Notes: generated by a model not told the origin, from the letters alone. Positions 1 to 5,740 are shown, counted from the stretch's first letter. The stretch: DNA of 6,182 bases from an uncultured Bacilli bacterium (GCA_944363695.1 CALVUW010000068.1:1-6182); one strand, 5' to 3'. Made by a program: numbers and translations.

Positions 1-40
1 ATTATATCAAGCAAGAAGAAAAATTCTATTGCCAAAATAA

Positions 41-646
41 AAACTTTTATGGGAAAGTGACTATGTATTAAAAACTTTAATTAGTAAAGTAGATAGAAGT
101 GTTTTAGAAGATACAGATAAATTAAAATATGTCGTAAGACATTTTATAGATGGTCTATCAAGACATTATGATATTGATCAATTAACCGATTATGACAAAG
201 TTTTCTTAGCCTATCATTTTATAAAAGATGGAAATCAATTGAATATTACTTTTGCTAATGAAAGAACATTTTATGGTATGGATGGCAAACAACATCTAAA
301 TGCTTCAGAAGATCATTGGGAATCAAGACCTTATGGAACTTATATAAGAAGAAAAGGCGTATGTGAAGGTCAAGCAAGATTATTTAGAGTTTTATTAAAC
401 AATTGGGATTTTGAAGTTAATGCTACAACTATTAATGGCCAGTCTCCACTAGGGCCACACTGTTGGTTGGGTGTAGAAATAGATGATAAACTTTTTTATT
501 GCTGTACTACACAAGGAGGGTTATTTTCAGGATCAAACTTCATAGCAGATAGCAAGGAATATTATCCACAAATTTATACAAGATCAGCATTGAGTCAAGA
601 AGATCTAAAAAAAATTGAAAGTCATGTTAGAAGTTTAAAAAGGTAA
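41..646 (+). pseudogene. transglutaminase-like protein, 5' part broken
   Basis: A coding-like frame of 201 codons ends at TAA 644-646. It is closed upstream by TAA at 38-40 and has no ATG, GTG or TTG until a TTG at 239, so 66 codons of protein-like sequence lack a start. A plausible reading in the same frame before that stop (from base 2), or a frame-3 reading of bases 3-68, suggests that a nonsense change or frameshift removed the true N-terminus; the rest would lie off the window. The transglutaminase/papain-like core is visible: the nucleophile motif GVCEGQA (Cys codon 362-364) and GPHCW (His codon 458-460). The usual Asp of the triad, expected in a YxVDxT-like context, is replaced by Cys (503-505, in FYCCTTQGG). 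A shortened protein from TTG 239 (135 residues, weak GGA upstream) would still hold the core. The family includes peptidases and cross-linking enzymes; the substrate is unknown. It could be a live gene with an odd start, but disruption seems likelier. Confidence 0.6.
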
Positions 647-681
647 TTAATAAGAAAATTTATTTTTCAGTAATATAGATC

Positions 682-708
682 GTGTAACCTATATAAAATA
701 AGTTATAC
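682..708. repeat. short inverted repeat at left edge of SEDS stub
   Basis: GTGTAAC at 682-688 pairs with GTTATAC at 702-708 (seven pairs, one G-T wobble, 13-nt loop). It lies in the 75 bases between the transglutaminase stop and the point where SEDS-like sequence begins. It may mark the end of an older insertion or be chance in AT-rich DNA. No T-run follows, so it is not a terminator. Nothing else is seen in 647-721. Confidence 0.2.
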
Positions 709-721
709 AAGAAAGATTTAG

Positions 722-874
722 GGAGTTACCCTTCCCTTCTTAAGCTATGGCGGTAGTTCCTTATTAATTAGTTTGATTAGTGTTGGTATCTTATTAAACA
801 TTGCCAAATCTACTAAAAATGAAATTCCCCAAAGAGATAGGTCTTTTCTATTCAAAAGAACATTCCCTAACTAG
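722..874 (+). pseudogene. C-terminal remnant of SEDS glycan polymerase (FtsW/RodA/SpoVE family)
   Basis: Bases 722-874 encode 50 residues then TAG. They begin GVTLPFLSYGGSSLL, the C-terminal signature of FtsW, RodA and SpoVE, followed by a hydrophobic stretch (ISLISVGILLNIA, the last membrane helix) and a basic tail. An in-frame TAG lies immediately before the first recognisable residue, and nothing in 1-721 resembles the other membrane helices, so about 85-90% of a normal gene of some 370-400 codons is absent. SEDS proteins polymerise peptidoglycan strands and pair with class B penicillin-binding proteins; the nearby gene at 1914 encodes just such a partner, which suggests an ancestral SEDS-PBP pair. 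The tail of the stub also occurs just before that gene at 1850-1892. The stub has no start site and is probably untranslated. An intact copy may exist upstream or elsewhere in the genome. Confidence 0.85.
829..870 (+). repeat. direct repeat copy 1 (end of SEDS stub)
   Basis: This 42-base stretch encodes the SEDS tail (QRDRSFLFK region). It recurs as 43 bases at 1850-1892. Its first 35 bases are identical to copy 2 except for one missing A in an A-run (four A here, five in copy 2); the last seven bases have two mismatches. The lost A shifts the frame, so this copy reads on to TAG at 872-874 while copy 2 would stop at TAA 1890-1892. The repeat also has internal symmetry: TCTTTT and AAAAGA flank CTATTC, and AAAGA can pair with TCTTT. 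Confidence 0.92.
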
Positions 875-955
875 TAACAGCTCATATGGATACTTTAACT
901 ATGTATAAAATTAAAACATTGAAAATCGTCTAAGCAATAGTAATACATTACAAAT

Positions 956-972
956 ACAATATTTTACATTGT
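956..972. promoter_or_regulatory. possible operator (inverted repeat) next to the -35 box
   Basis: ACAAT (956-960) and ATTGT (968-972) form a five-base inverted repeat with a 7-base spacer, ending one base before the -35 box of the antitoxin promoter. A second palindrome, GTAAT-AC-ATTAC, lies at 940-951. RelB/DinJ ribbon-helix-helix antitoxins commonly repress their own promoters through such palindromes. The match is short, and AT-rich DNA makes chance hits common. Confidence 0.25.
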
Positions 973-973
973 G

Positions 974-1002
974 TTGACAGAGGCTTTGACTTAATATATA
1001 AT
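974..1002 (+). promoter_or_regulatory. sigma-A promoter of the toxin-antitoxin unit (perfect consensus)
   Basis: TTGACA (974-979) and TATAAT (997-1002) are both perfect consensus and are separated by exactly 17 bases. Transcription should start near 1009, leaving a leader of about 16 bases before the ATG at 1025. Such a strong core promoter fits a self-repressed toxin-antitoxin operon. Confidence 0.88.
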
Positions 1003-1024
1003 TAATATAGAAATGAGGGATAAT

Positions 1025-1300
1025 ATGGAGACTGCAAATCTAAATGTTCGTGTTGATGCCAACGACAAAAAAGGGTTTGAGCAATTTTGTACTAGTGTCG
1101 GAATGAACGTATCTACAGCGATTAATATGTTTATAAAGGCAGTATTAAGAGAGCAAAAACTACCTTTTGAAGTTAAAGCAAATACTTTTGATAAGAAAAT
1201 TTATGAGAAATTAAAGGAAGCAGAATTAGAAATGTCTAATACTTCTAAGAGATATTCTAAAGAAGAAATTTTAGACAGTATAAATAATATTATAATGTAG
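1025..1300 (+). CDS. RelB/DinJ family type II antitoxin
   Basis: This is a 91-residue protein beginning METANLNVRVD. The N-terminal strand, and the helices around residues 14-50 (GFEQFC, then GMNVSTAINMFIKAVLREQKLPFEV), match the ribbon-helix-helix DNA-binding half of RelB/DinJ antitoxins. The charged C-terminal half (EKLKEAELEMSN, KEEILDSI) would be the toxin-wrapping part. I choose ATG 1025 over ATG 1013 because GAGGGA (1015-1020) sits at good spacing before 1025 and would lie inside the longer version. A perfect promoter lies just upstream, and the toxin reading frame begins three bases after the TAG stop. Family role: neutralises an RNA-cleaving or gyrase-type RelE/ParE toxin and represses the operon. 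Here the toxin is interrupted, so the antitoxin may be an orphan, perhaps guarding against related toxins or surviving only as a repressor. The family call is confident; the function in this cell is inferred. Confidence 0.9.
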   Translation: METANLNVRVDANDKKGFEQFCTSVGMNVSTAINMFIKAVLREQKLPFEVKANTFDKKIYEKLKEAELEMSNTSKRYSKEEILDSINNIIM

Positions 1301-1303
1301 ATT

Positions 1304-1615
1304 ATGTACAAAATAGAATTTTTACTTCTTGCTTAAAAAGATATAGATGATATTATCTATTACATTTCTCATAACCTAAAAAATATTACAGCATCAAAAA
1401 AATTAAGGGATTTGTTTATGCAGAGTCTTGATAATATTATAGAATTTCCTTATGGAAGCTCTATATATCAATCAGTTGGTACTTTAAAATATGAATACAG
1501 AAGTTATAGAGTAAAAAATTTTCTTATGTTTTATATAGTAAATGAAAAACAAAAATTAATTACGATTGTTAGAGTTTTATACCAAAAAATGGATATTAAT
1601 AATATATTAGAATAA
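1304..1615 (+). pseudogene. RelE/ParE family toxin with nonsense codon at position 11
   Basis: From ATG 1304 the frame reads MYKIEFLLLA, then TAA at 1334-1336, then KDIDDIIYYISHNLKN and on in the same frame to TAA 1613-1615. The total of 103 sense and stop codons is normal for a RelE/ParE toxin of about 100 residues. Family features are clear: the opening strand, the KDIDDIIYYI helix, EFPYGSS, LKYEYRSYRVKNFLMFYIVNE and ITIVRVLYQKMDINNIL. Related proteins usually have a residue such as Glu before KDID, so a single GAA-to-TAA type change is the simplest cause. An internal ATG at 1418, with AAGGGA at 1405-1410 seven bases upstream, could start a 65-residue piece lacking the N-terminal helices, which would probably be inactive. 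No separate promoter is seen; the gene would be co-transcribed with the antitoxin. Recoding of TAA is unlikely because TAA ends other genes here. Confidence 0.88.
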
Positions 1616-1725
1616 CTAGATTAGGAACGAAAGACAGTAAACTATTGCAAGTCGTATCAAGGGTTTGTTAAGAAAAATATATAAGTAGTTAGAATTTTTA
1701 TAGAAATAATGTCAAAGAACTTATG

Positions 1726-1759
1726 AAAAGAGCATTCTCATTAAGAAAGGCTCTTTTTT
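1726..1759 (+). terminator. intrinsic terminator of the toxin-antitoxin unit
   Basis: AAAAGAGC (1726-1733) pairs perfectly with GCTCTTTT (1750-1757), and the run of six T (1754-1759) forms the end of the stem and the tract. The 16-base loop can form an inner TTCT/AGAA stem (1735-1738 with 1744-1747). It lies 110 bases after the toxin stop and would insulate the PBP gene from the strong toxin-antitoxin promoter. Confidence 0.8.
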
Positions 1760-1849
1760 GTTACTTTCTAAATGATGAGCAAACAGATTCGATGCATTCA
1801 CTTGATTAAATATCATGGATAATGTTTTTTTAGAGCCTAAGTAAAAGTT

Positions 1850-1892
1850 CCAAAGAGATAGGTCTTTTCTATTCAAAAAGAACATACACTAA
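1850..1892 (+). repeat. direct repeat copy 2 (SEDS gene end beside the PBP gene)
   Basis: This is the 43-base partner of 829-870. Read in the SEDS frame it gives QRDRSFLFKKNIH then TAA at 1890-1892, which is 21 bases before the PBP start, the spacing expected of an operon. This suggests copy 2 is the native end of a SEDS gene whose upstream part has been separated from it. The DNA just left of it (1811-1849) shows no SEDS similarity. Between the terminator and this repeat I see no gene and no convincing promoter. Confidence 0.9.
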
Positions 1893-1902
1893 ATTGATAG
1901 TG

Positions 1903-1909
1903 GGTGATC
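1903..1909 (+). promoter_or_regulatory. ribosome binding site of the PBP gene
   Basis: GGTGATC matches the downstream half of the anti-Shine-Dalgarno complement (AGGAGGTGATC) and ends four bases before ATG 1914. The sortase gene at 5791 has a similar GGGGTGAT. It supports the chosen start. Confidence 0.65.
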
Positions 1910-1913
1910 TGAC

Positions 1914-3821
1914 ATGTTTGTAAAGAAAATTGATAGCCGTATCAAAGTGGTATTACTGATTTTTACACTATTGCTCCTCTTAATTATCATTCGTGTTATT
2001 TATGTCCAAATGATAGATTATGAACGGTTATCAGACCTAGCTAGTGATTTGTGGAGCCGCAATCTTCCTATTGAAGCAAATCGTGGACGGATTCTAGATC
2101 GTAACGGTGTAGTACTAGCCGATAATCTTACCACCACTTCATTAGTGCTAGTTCCCAATCAAATTAAAAACAAAGAAGAAGTAACATCTAAACTAGCAGA
2201 AATTTTAGGCGTCAGCTACGACGACATGAAAGAGCATGTTTTTAAAGAGACTTCTATTGAACGTGTACATCCAGAAGGTAGACGTCTATCATATGAAATC
2301 GCTGATCAAATTGAAGCTTTAGGCTATGATGGCGTTTATTTAGTGAAAGAAGCCAAACGTTATTATCCTTATGGTAGTCTCCTAGCACATGTTTTAGGCT
2401 ATGTAGGAATTGATAATCAAGGCTTATCAGGTCTAGAACTACAATATGATGAATACTTAACCGGTGAAGCAGGTGCTATTAAATACTTTTCGGATGCAAA
2501 AGGCAATAAGCTGGCTCTAAATGACATTTATATTCAACCGCAAGATGGGATGGATCTCCAATTAACTATTGATATTAATATCCAACAATCATTAGAACGA
2601 GAATTAGATAATGTCGTCGATATGTTCAATCCTGATATGGCCTTAGCCTTAGTCATGGATCCTAATACGGGTGAAATCTTAGCCATGAGTTCTCGCCCTA
2701 CGTTTGATCCTAATAACTATAGTGATTATGGTAGTGAAGTTTTAAATCGTAATTTACCAATTTGGGCTACTTATGAGCCAGGATCTACGCAAAAAATCAT
2801 CACCACCGCTGCAGCTATTGAAGAAAAAGTTATTGAGTTATACGATGAACATTTCTATGACAGTGGTTCTGTACAAGTAGATACAGCTCGCATAAAATGC
2901 TGGAAAGCAGGTGGTCATGGTGATCAAACATTCTTACAGGTATTACAAAACAGTTGTAACCCAGGCTTTGTCCTAATGGGTCAACGTTTGGGCAAAGAAA
3001 AACTCTTTTCCTATCTAGATTTATTTGGTTTTGGAGAAAAAACAGGTATTGATTTAAATGGTGAAGGGAGCGGTATTATCTTTCCATTATCAAAAGTTGG
3101 CAACATCGAATTAGCAACAACCGCCTTTGGTCAAGGTATCAGTGTTACCCCTATTCAACAAGTAACAGCTATTTCGGCAGTTTTAAATGGTGGTAATTTA
3201 TACAAGCCCTATGTTTTAAAAAATATATTGGAACCTGAAACAGGTAATGTCATGTTGCAAAACAGCGCCCAACTGGTTAGAAAAACGATCAGTGAAGAAA
3301 CAAGTGCCACGATGCGTTATGCCCTAGAAAGTGTTGTAGCACTAGGTGGTGGGAAGGCCACTTATATTGATGGCTATCGTATCGGCGGCAAAACCGGTAC
3401 GGCCCAGAAAGTAGAAAACGGAGCTTACTTAGTCAATAACTATATTATGTCTTTTGTTGGTATAGTACCAAGTAATAACCCCGAAGCCGTCTTATATTTA
3501 GCCATTGATAATCCTAAAAACACTGCGATGCTTTCTAGTTACACCACCACCCCTATTGCTAGACGTATTCTACTAGATATTATTGAAGCACTAGATATCG
3601 AAAAACAAGAAGGTGGTATTGAAAAAGACTGGGAATGGAGCGATCAAGTTTACTATGAAGTAGCAGATGTGGAAGGCAAAACACCAGAAGAAGCCAAGAA
3701 ATTACTGGAACATTTTGCCCTTGAATATACCGGAAGTGGTGACTATATCATTTCTCAATCACCAGAAGCTGGACAAAGACTCCCTGAAGGCAGTACCATC
3801 AAACTATTACTAGGTAATTAG
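1914..3821 (+). CDS. spoVD: class B penicillin-binding protein, SpoVD type, with one PASTA domain
   Basis: This is a 635-residue DD-transpeptidase that cross-links peptidoglycan outside the membrane. In order: a short basic cytoplasmic end, one membrane helix (about 12-32), a PBP dimerisation/pedestal domain (about 50-205, with NRGRILDRNG), the transpeptidase domain (about 240-560), and a single C-terminal PASTA domain (about 578-635). Catalytic motifs are complete: SxxK as STQK at 291-294 in YEPGSTQK (many relatives have STFK), SxN as SCN at 347-349, and KTGT at 493-496. Cys329 (IKCW) and Cys348 (NSCN) have the same 19-residue spacing as Cys332 and Cys351 of Bacillus subtilis SpoVD, whose disulfide is reduced by StoA during sporulation. 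Length and the lone PASTA domain also match SpoVD (about 645 residues). The partner would be an FtsW/SpoVE-type SEDS protein; only a stub of one lies upstream. In a non-sporulating host it could instead act in division like FtsI. The enzyme class is near certain; the sporulation role is inferred. Confidence 0.96.
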   Translation: MFVKKIDSRIKVVLLIFTLLLLLIIIRVIYVQMIDYERLSDLASDLWSRNLPIEANRGRILDRNGVVLADNLTTTSLVLVPNQIKNKEEVTSKLAEILGVSYDDMKEHVFKETSIERVHPEGRRLSYEIADQIEALGYDGVYLVKEAKRYYPYGSLLAHVLGYVGIDNQGLSGLELQYDEYLTGEAGAIKYFSDAKGNKLALNDIYIQPQDGMDLQLTIDINIQQSLERELDNVVDMFNPDMALALVMDPNTGEILAMSSRPTFDPNNYSDYGSEVLNRNLPIWATYEPGSTQKIITTAAAIEEKVIELYDEHFYDSGSVQVDTARIKCWKAGGHGDQTFLQVLQNSCNPGFVLMGQRLGKEKLFSYLDLFGFGEKTGIDLNGEGSGIIFPLSKVGNIELATTAFGQGISVTPIQQVTAISAVLNGGNLYKPYVLKNILEPETGNVMLQNSAQLVRKTISEETSATMRYALESVVALGGGKATYIDGYRIGGKTGTAQKVENGAYLVNNYIMSFVGIVPSNNPEAVLYLAIDNPKNTAMLSSYTTTPIARRILLDIIEALDIEKQEGGIEKDWEWSDQVYYEVADVEGKTPEEAKKLLEHFALEYTGSGDYIISQSPEAGQRLPEGSTIKLLLGN

Positions 3822-3877
3822 TAGAAACTGAATATAGCAAATGTAACCTATTTTTTCACGAAATTTTCATTTTTTGA

Positions 3878-3906
3878 TTGACAACGATAAAATTTTTCAT
3901 TAGTAT
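3878..3906 (+). promoter_or_regulatory. probable sigma-A promoter of the surface protein-sortase operon
   Basis: TTGACA (3878-3883) is a perfect -35 box. Seventeen bases on lies TAGTAT (3901-3906, four of six matches). An alternative -10, TATAGT (3904-3909), is closer to consensus but needs a 20-base spacer. Transcription from about 3913 would give a ~125-nt leader. No convincing terminator is seen between the PBP stop and here, so some read-through from the PBP gene is possible. Confidence 0.65.
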
Positions 3907-3981
3907 AGTGAGTCAAATTAAAGGAAACATTTTGTTAATCGGTAGGGGTTCGGTTGATAGGATATTTTCTTTGATAGAATC

Positions 3982-4017
3982 ATCTGTCTTTTGTATAAAA
4001 TACGAAAGTCTACAGAT
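3982..4017 (+). promoter_or_regulatory. long stem-loop in the leader of the surface protein mRNA
   Basis: CTTTTGTAT (3988-3996) pairs with ATACGAAAG (4000-4008) across an AAA loop, with nine pairs including one T-G. Continuing outward past a three-base bulge (TCT, 4009-4011), ATCTGT (3982-3987) pairs with ACAGAT (4012-4017). This makes 15 pairs ending ten bases before the Shine-Dalgarno site. TTGATAG occurs twice upstream in the leader (3954-3960 and 3971-3977). No known riboswitch core was recognised. It could set mRNA stability or translation, or bind a protein. Confidence 0.55.
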
Positions 4018-4026
4018 AATAGTTGT

Positions 4027-4032
4027 GGGAGG
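4027..4032 (+). promoter_or_regulatory. ribosome binding site that fixes the surface protein start
   Basis: GGGAGG lies five bases before ATG 4038. An upstream in-frame TTG at 4023 would put this site inside the gene and add five residues ahead of a normal signal peptide, so ATG 4038 is the start. Confidence 0.85.
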
Positions 4033-4037
4033 AAAAA

Positions 4038-5735
4038 ATGTCAAAGAAAAATATGCTCTTTAGTATTTGTCTGCTAATTTTAAGTGTATGTTTTATAACA
4101 GATGTACATGCTGAAGTGCCAAACACGAACGAAGAAAACATACCAGTAACACCTTATGAAGAAGAAACTTCTAGATGGGAAGCCGTTCAACCAATCAAAA
4201 AAGTAACCAGCGAAGGACTTATCATTGAAGCTAATTTTGATAATCTTGATGCTAGCATTTTTGAAATCAGTGGAACGGTTAATCTAACTGTTACCATTCC
4301 TGAAGATTACAACTTAGACACCATCGTTATTTCTTACGATATCTTTGGAGAAATCGCTAAAGATATTTCTCAAGGTACAGATAATAACTTCTATTTTGAT
4401 AACGCCTTTCAATCAGGCGATGGAATCAAAATCAATCTTGTGATTAACAACTTATCTAAATTTACTTACTTATATGATGAAACTTCATTTGAAATTTTTC
4501 CAAAAGAAGATATTGTTTATGACAAGGTTACAACGGTAGAACCAAGCGACGAAGAAACACCACTATTCAATGATCTAACAGTTAATGAAAACTATCATTT
4601 CATGCGTGCTTATAACACAGCATTACAAGCATTAATTCCAAATTCTAGTGCACCTTATATGACGGATGAAAATGTAGGAGCAGCATTAATAAATGCTGGT
4701 TATGCTAATGGTATTGCAGATCTAGCTCAATATATGTTAGATTTCTACAATGCTAAATATGATACAAATTATACTCGATTAGATCAATTCCCAGATGGTA
4801 TCATTCGTGAAATTTTATGTGAAAAAGATCCATTCTTCACACCAAATAGCGCTTATGATTATTATGGAATTTGGGTAAGTCCTACTAGACCAGATCAGGA
4901 AGATATCTTAAATGAAATTAAAGCGTTAGGTTTTAATGACCCAACAGAAGCAGTTCTAGCTTATTACAACGAAGTTTATCAAACAAATGCTACTAGAATT
5001 GTCGACTTACCAGAAGAAGCCTTAGATGATTTCTTTGCATCACATGGAACCGAAAATATGCCTTCTGTTTATGAAACCAATCCAGATTTAATCGCATTAA
5101 GTTATGATTATTTCTACAATAAAGGCTTATCCTTTGGTTTCGAAGGTGATGAAGTAAATAGTGATAACTCTGAAGATTATGCTATCGGTGAGTATATGCG
5201 AGATGAAGCAAAAGGTGATGATTATATTACAACCAATGCTGGTACCTTAGCACCAAATACAAATAACTATACGATAAACGGTGGCTTATATACAGCTGGT
5301 AACTATCTTATGAATAGCTATTTAGGATATGAATTTAATATCGATATGCAATTAACATACTCTGCCCTAAAAGGTACAGTAATTGCCAAATATGTTGACA
5401 TTAATGGTAATATCTTGGCTGATGATGTCATTACTAAAGATATGGTTGGTAAAGATTATCAAACATTTCTAAAATATTTCGATGGTTATAATCTATATAC
5501 GATCGAAGGAGAAGAAACTGGTCAATATATTAACGGTGTGATTGAAGTAGTTTATATCTATGCAAAAGATGTAGCAACAGAAGAAGAACCGGGAACCGGC
5601 TCTACCTCTGCCCCAGTATTTGAAATTACACCACCAAAAACTGGTATTTCTTATCAAAATGAAAATGTATATTATATTCTCTTGTTAGCTTTAGGGGCAG
5701 CATTTATTGCTAAACCACTAACAAGTAAAAAATAA
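4038..5735 (+). CDS. sortase-anchored surface protein with MucBP-like domain and PPKTG sorting signal
   Basis: This is a 565-residue exported, wall-anchored protein. Residues 1-25 form a signal peptide (SKK, a hydrophobic core, cleavage after VHA). An N-terminal beta-rich region (about 50-165) is followed by a helical region with two copies of an unrecognised ~42-residue repeat (216-259 and 292-333). Residues about 444-509 resemble a MucBP domain (GTVIAKYVDINGN, DGYNLYTIEGEETGQY, VEVVYIYAKD-like end), a module found in mucin-binding adhesins. A Glu/Gly/Thr/Ser linker leads to PPKTG (532-536), a hydrophobic segment (544-558) and a basic tail ending KK: a complete cell-wall sorting signal with Pro in place of the usual Leu. 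The class B sortase gene begins 55 bases downstream and probably joins this protein to the wall. Likely role: adhesion to mucus or another host surface, inferred from MucBP alone. The N-terminal half has no family I recognise. Base composition is somewhat more AT-rich than in the PBP gene. Confidence 0.95.
   Translation: MSKKNMLFSICLLILSVCFITDVHAEVPNTNEENIPVTPYEEETSRWEAVQPIKKVTSEGLIIEANFDNLDASIFEISGTVNLTVTIPEDYNLDTIVISYDIFGEIAKDISQGTDNNFYFDNAFQSGDGIKINLVINNLSKFTYLYDETSFEIFPKEDIVYDKVTTVEPSDEETPLFNDLTVNENYHFMRAYNTALQALIPNSSAPYMTDENVGAALINAGYANGIADLAQYMLDFYNAKYDTNYTRLDQFPDGIIREILCEKDPFFTPNSAYDYYGIWVSPTRPDQEDILNEIKALGFNDPTEAVLAYYNEVYQTNATRIVDLPEEALDDFFASHGTENMPSVYETNPDLIALSYDYFYNKGLSFGFEGDEVNSDNSEDYAIGEYMRDEAKGDDYITTNAGTLAPNTNNYTINGGLYTAGNYLMNSYLGYEFNIDMQLTYSALKGTVIAKYVDINGNILADDVITKDMVGKDYQTFLKYFDGYNLYTIEGEETGQYINGVIEVVYIYAKDVATEEEPGTGSTSAPVFEITPPKTGISYQNENVYYILLLALGAAFIAKPLTSKK
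4683..5036 (+). repeat. two diverged copies of an unrecognised ~42-residue protein repeat
   Basis: Copy A (4683-4814, residues 216-259) and copy B (4911-5036, residues 292-333) share a pattern. A Gly-aromatic turn (NAGYANG / ALGFND) is followed by a helix with DFYNAKYDTNYTRLDQFP aligned to AYYNEVYQTNATRIVDLP, and then an acidic/hydrophobic helix. The core pattern is YN-x2-Y-x-TN-x-TR-x2-D-x-P. A third partial match (DYFYNKGLSFGF, residues 357-368) follows. The copies are separated by 32 residues. They are clearly related at protein level but diverged at DNA level, so the duplication is old. Confidence 0.75.
5631..5732 (+). other. cell-wall sorting signal (PPKTG, membrane segment, basic tail)
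   Basis: PPKTG is at 5631-5645, followed by a short polar stretch, the hydrophobic segment YYILLLALGAAFIA and the tail KPLTSKK. Canonical sortase A sites are LPxTG. The Pro-Pro form matches the (S/P)PxTG sites known for Clostridioides difficile sortase B, which agrees with the adjacent class B sortase gene. Confidence 0.88.
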
Positions 5736-5740
5736 ATATT

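Larger units (their letters stand above)
829..1849. other. candidate ~1.02-kb inserted unit carrying a toxin-antitoxin pair, flanked by direct repeats
   Basis: The interval from repeat copy 1 up to copy 2 holds a complete promoter-antitoxin-toxin-terminator unit and no part of a SEDS or PBP gene. One repeat copy is continuous with SEDS coding sequence on its left, and the other sits where the 3' end of a SEDS gene would naturally precede the PBP gene. The simplest reading is an insertion or recombination event at a ~42-bp site in the end of the SEDS gene. No transposase, integrase or terminal inverted repeat is seen, so the mechanism is unknown and movement may have relied on an outside recombinase or on homologous exchange. 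Bases 875-955 contain no recognisable gene. Confidence 0.45.

Noticed and set aside
683..692. Ten-base match TGTAACCTAT at 683-692 and 3842-3851
   Set aside because: It does not extend on either side, and a match of this length is expected by chance in AT-rich DNA of this size.
1013..1024. ATG 1013 as the antitoxin start
   Set aside because: It lies only about four bases from the predicted transcript start with no ribosome binding site, while GAGGGA serves ATG 1025 well.
1334..1336. TAA recoded as a sense codon
   Set aside because: Two broken frames in the window contain internal TAA, but TAA also ends the antitoxin-linked toxin frame and the adhesin at natural protein ends, and no intact gene contains it internally.
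1797..1823. Possible PBP promoter (TTCACT, 15 bases, GATAAT)
   Set aside because: Both boxes are weak and the spacer is short; not strong enough to list.
3822..3877. Terminator after the PBP gene
   Set aside because: ATAG/CTAT before a T-run and GAAA/TTTC are too short to form a convincing stem.
4023..4037. Upstream TTG start for the adhesin
   Set aside because: It would place the Shine-Dalgarno site inside the gene and add residues before a normal signal peptide; ATG 4038 fits better.
3913..4037. c-di-GMP riboswitch in the adhesin leader
   Set aside because: C. difficile adhesins of this kind are c-di-GMP controlled, but no recognisable c-di-GMP-I or -II core sequence is visible here.
3878..4063. 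61-codon open frame starting at TTG over the adhesin leader
   Set aside because: It starts inside the -35 box, has no ribosome binding site, overlaps the leader hairpin and the adhesin start, and resembles no protein.
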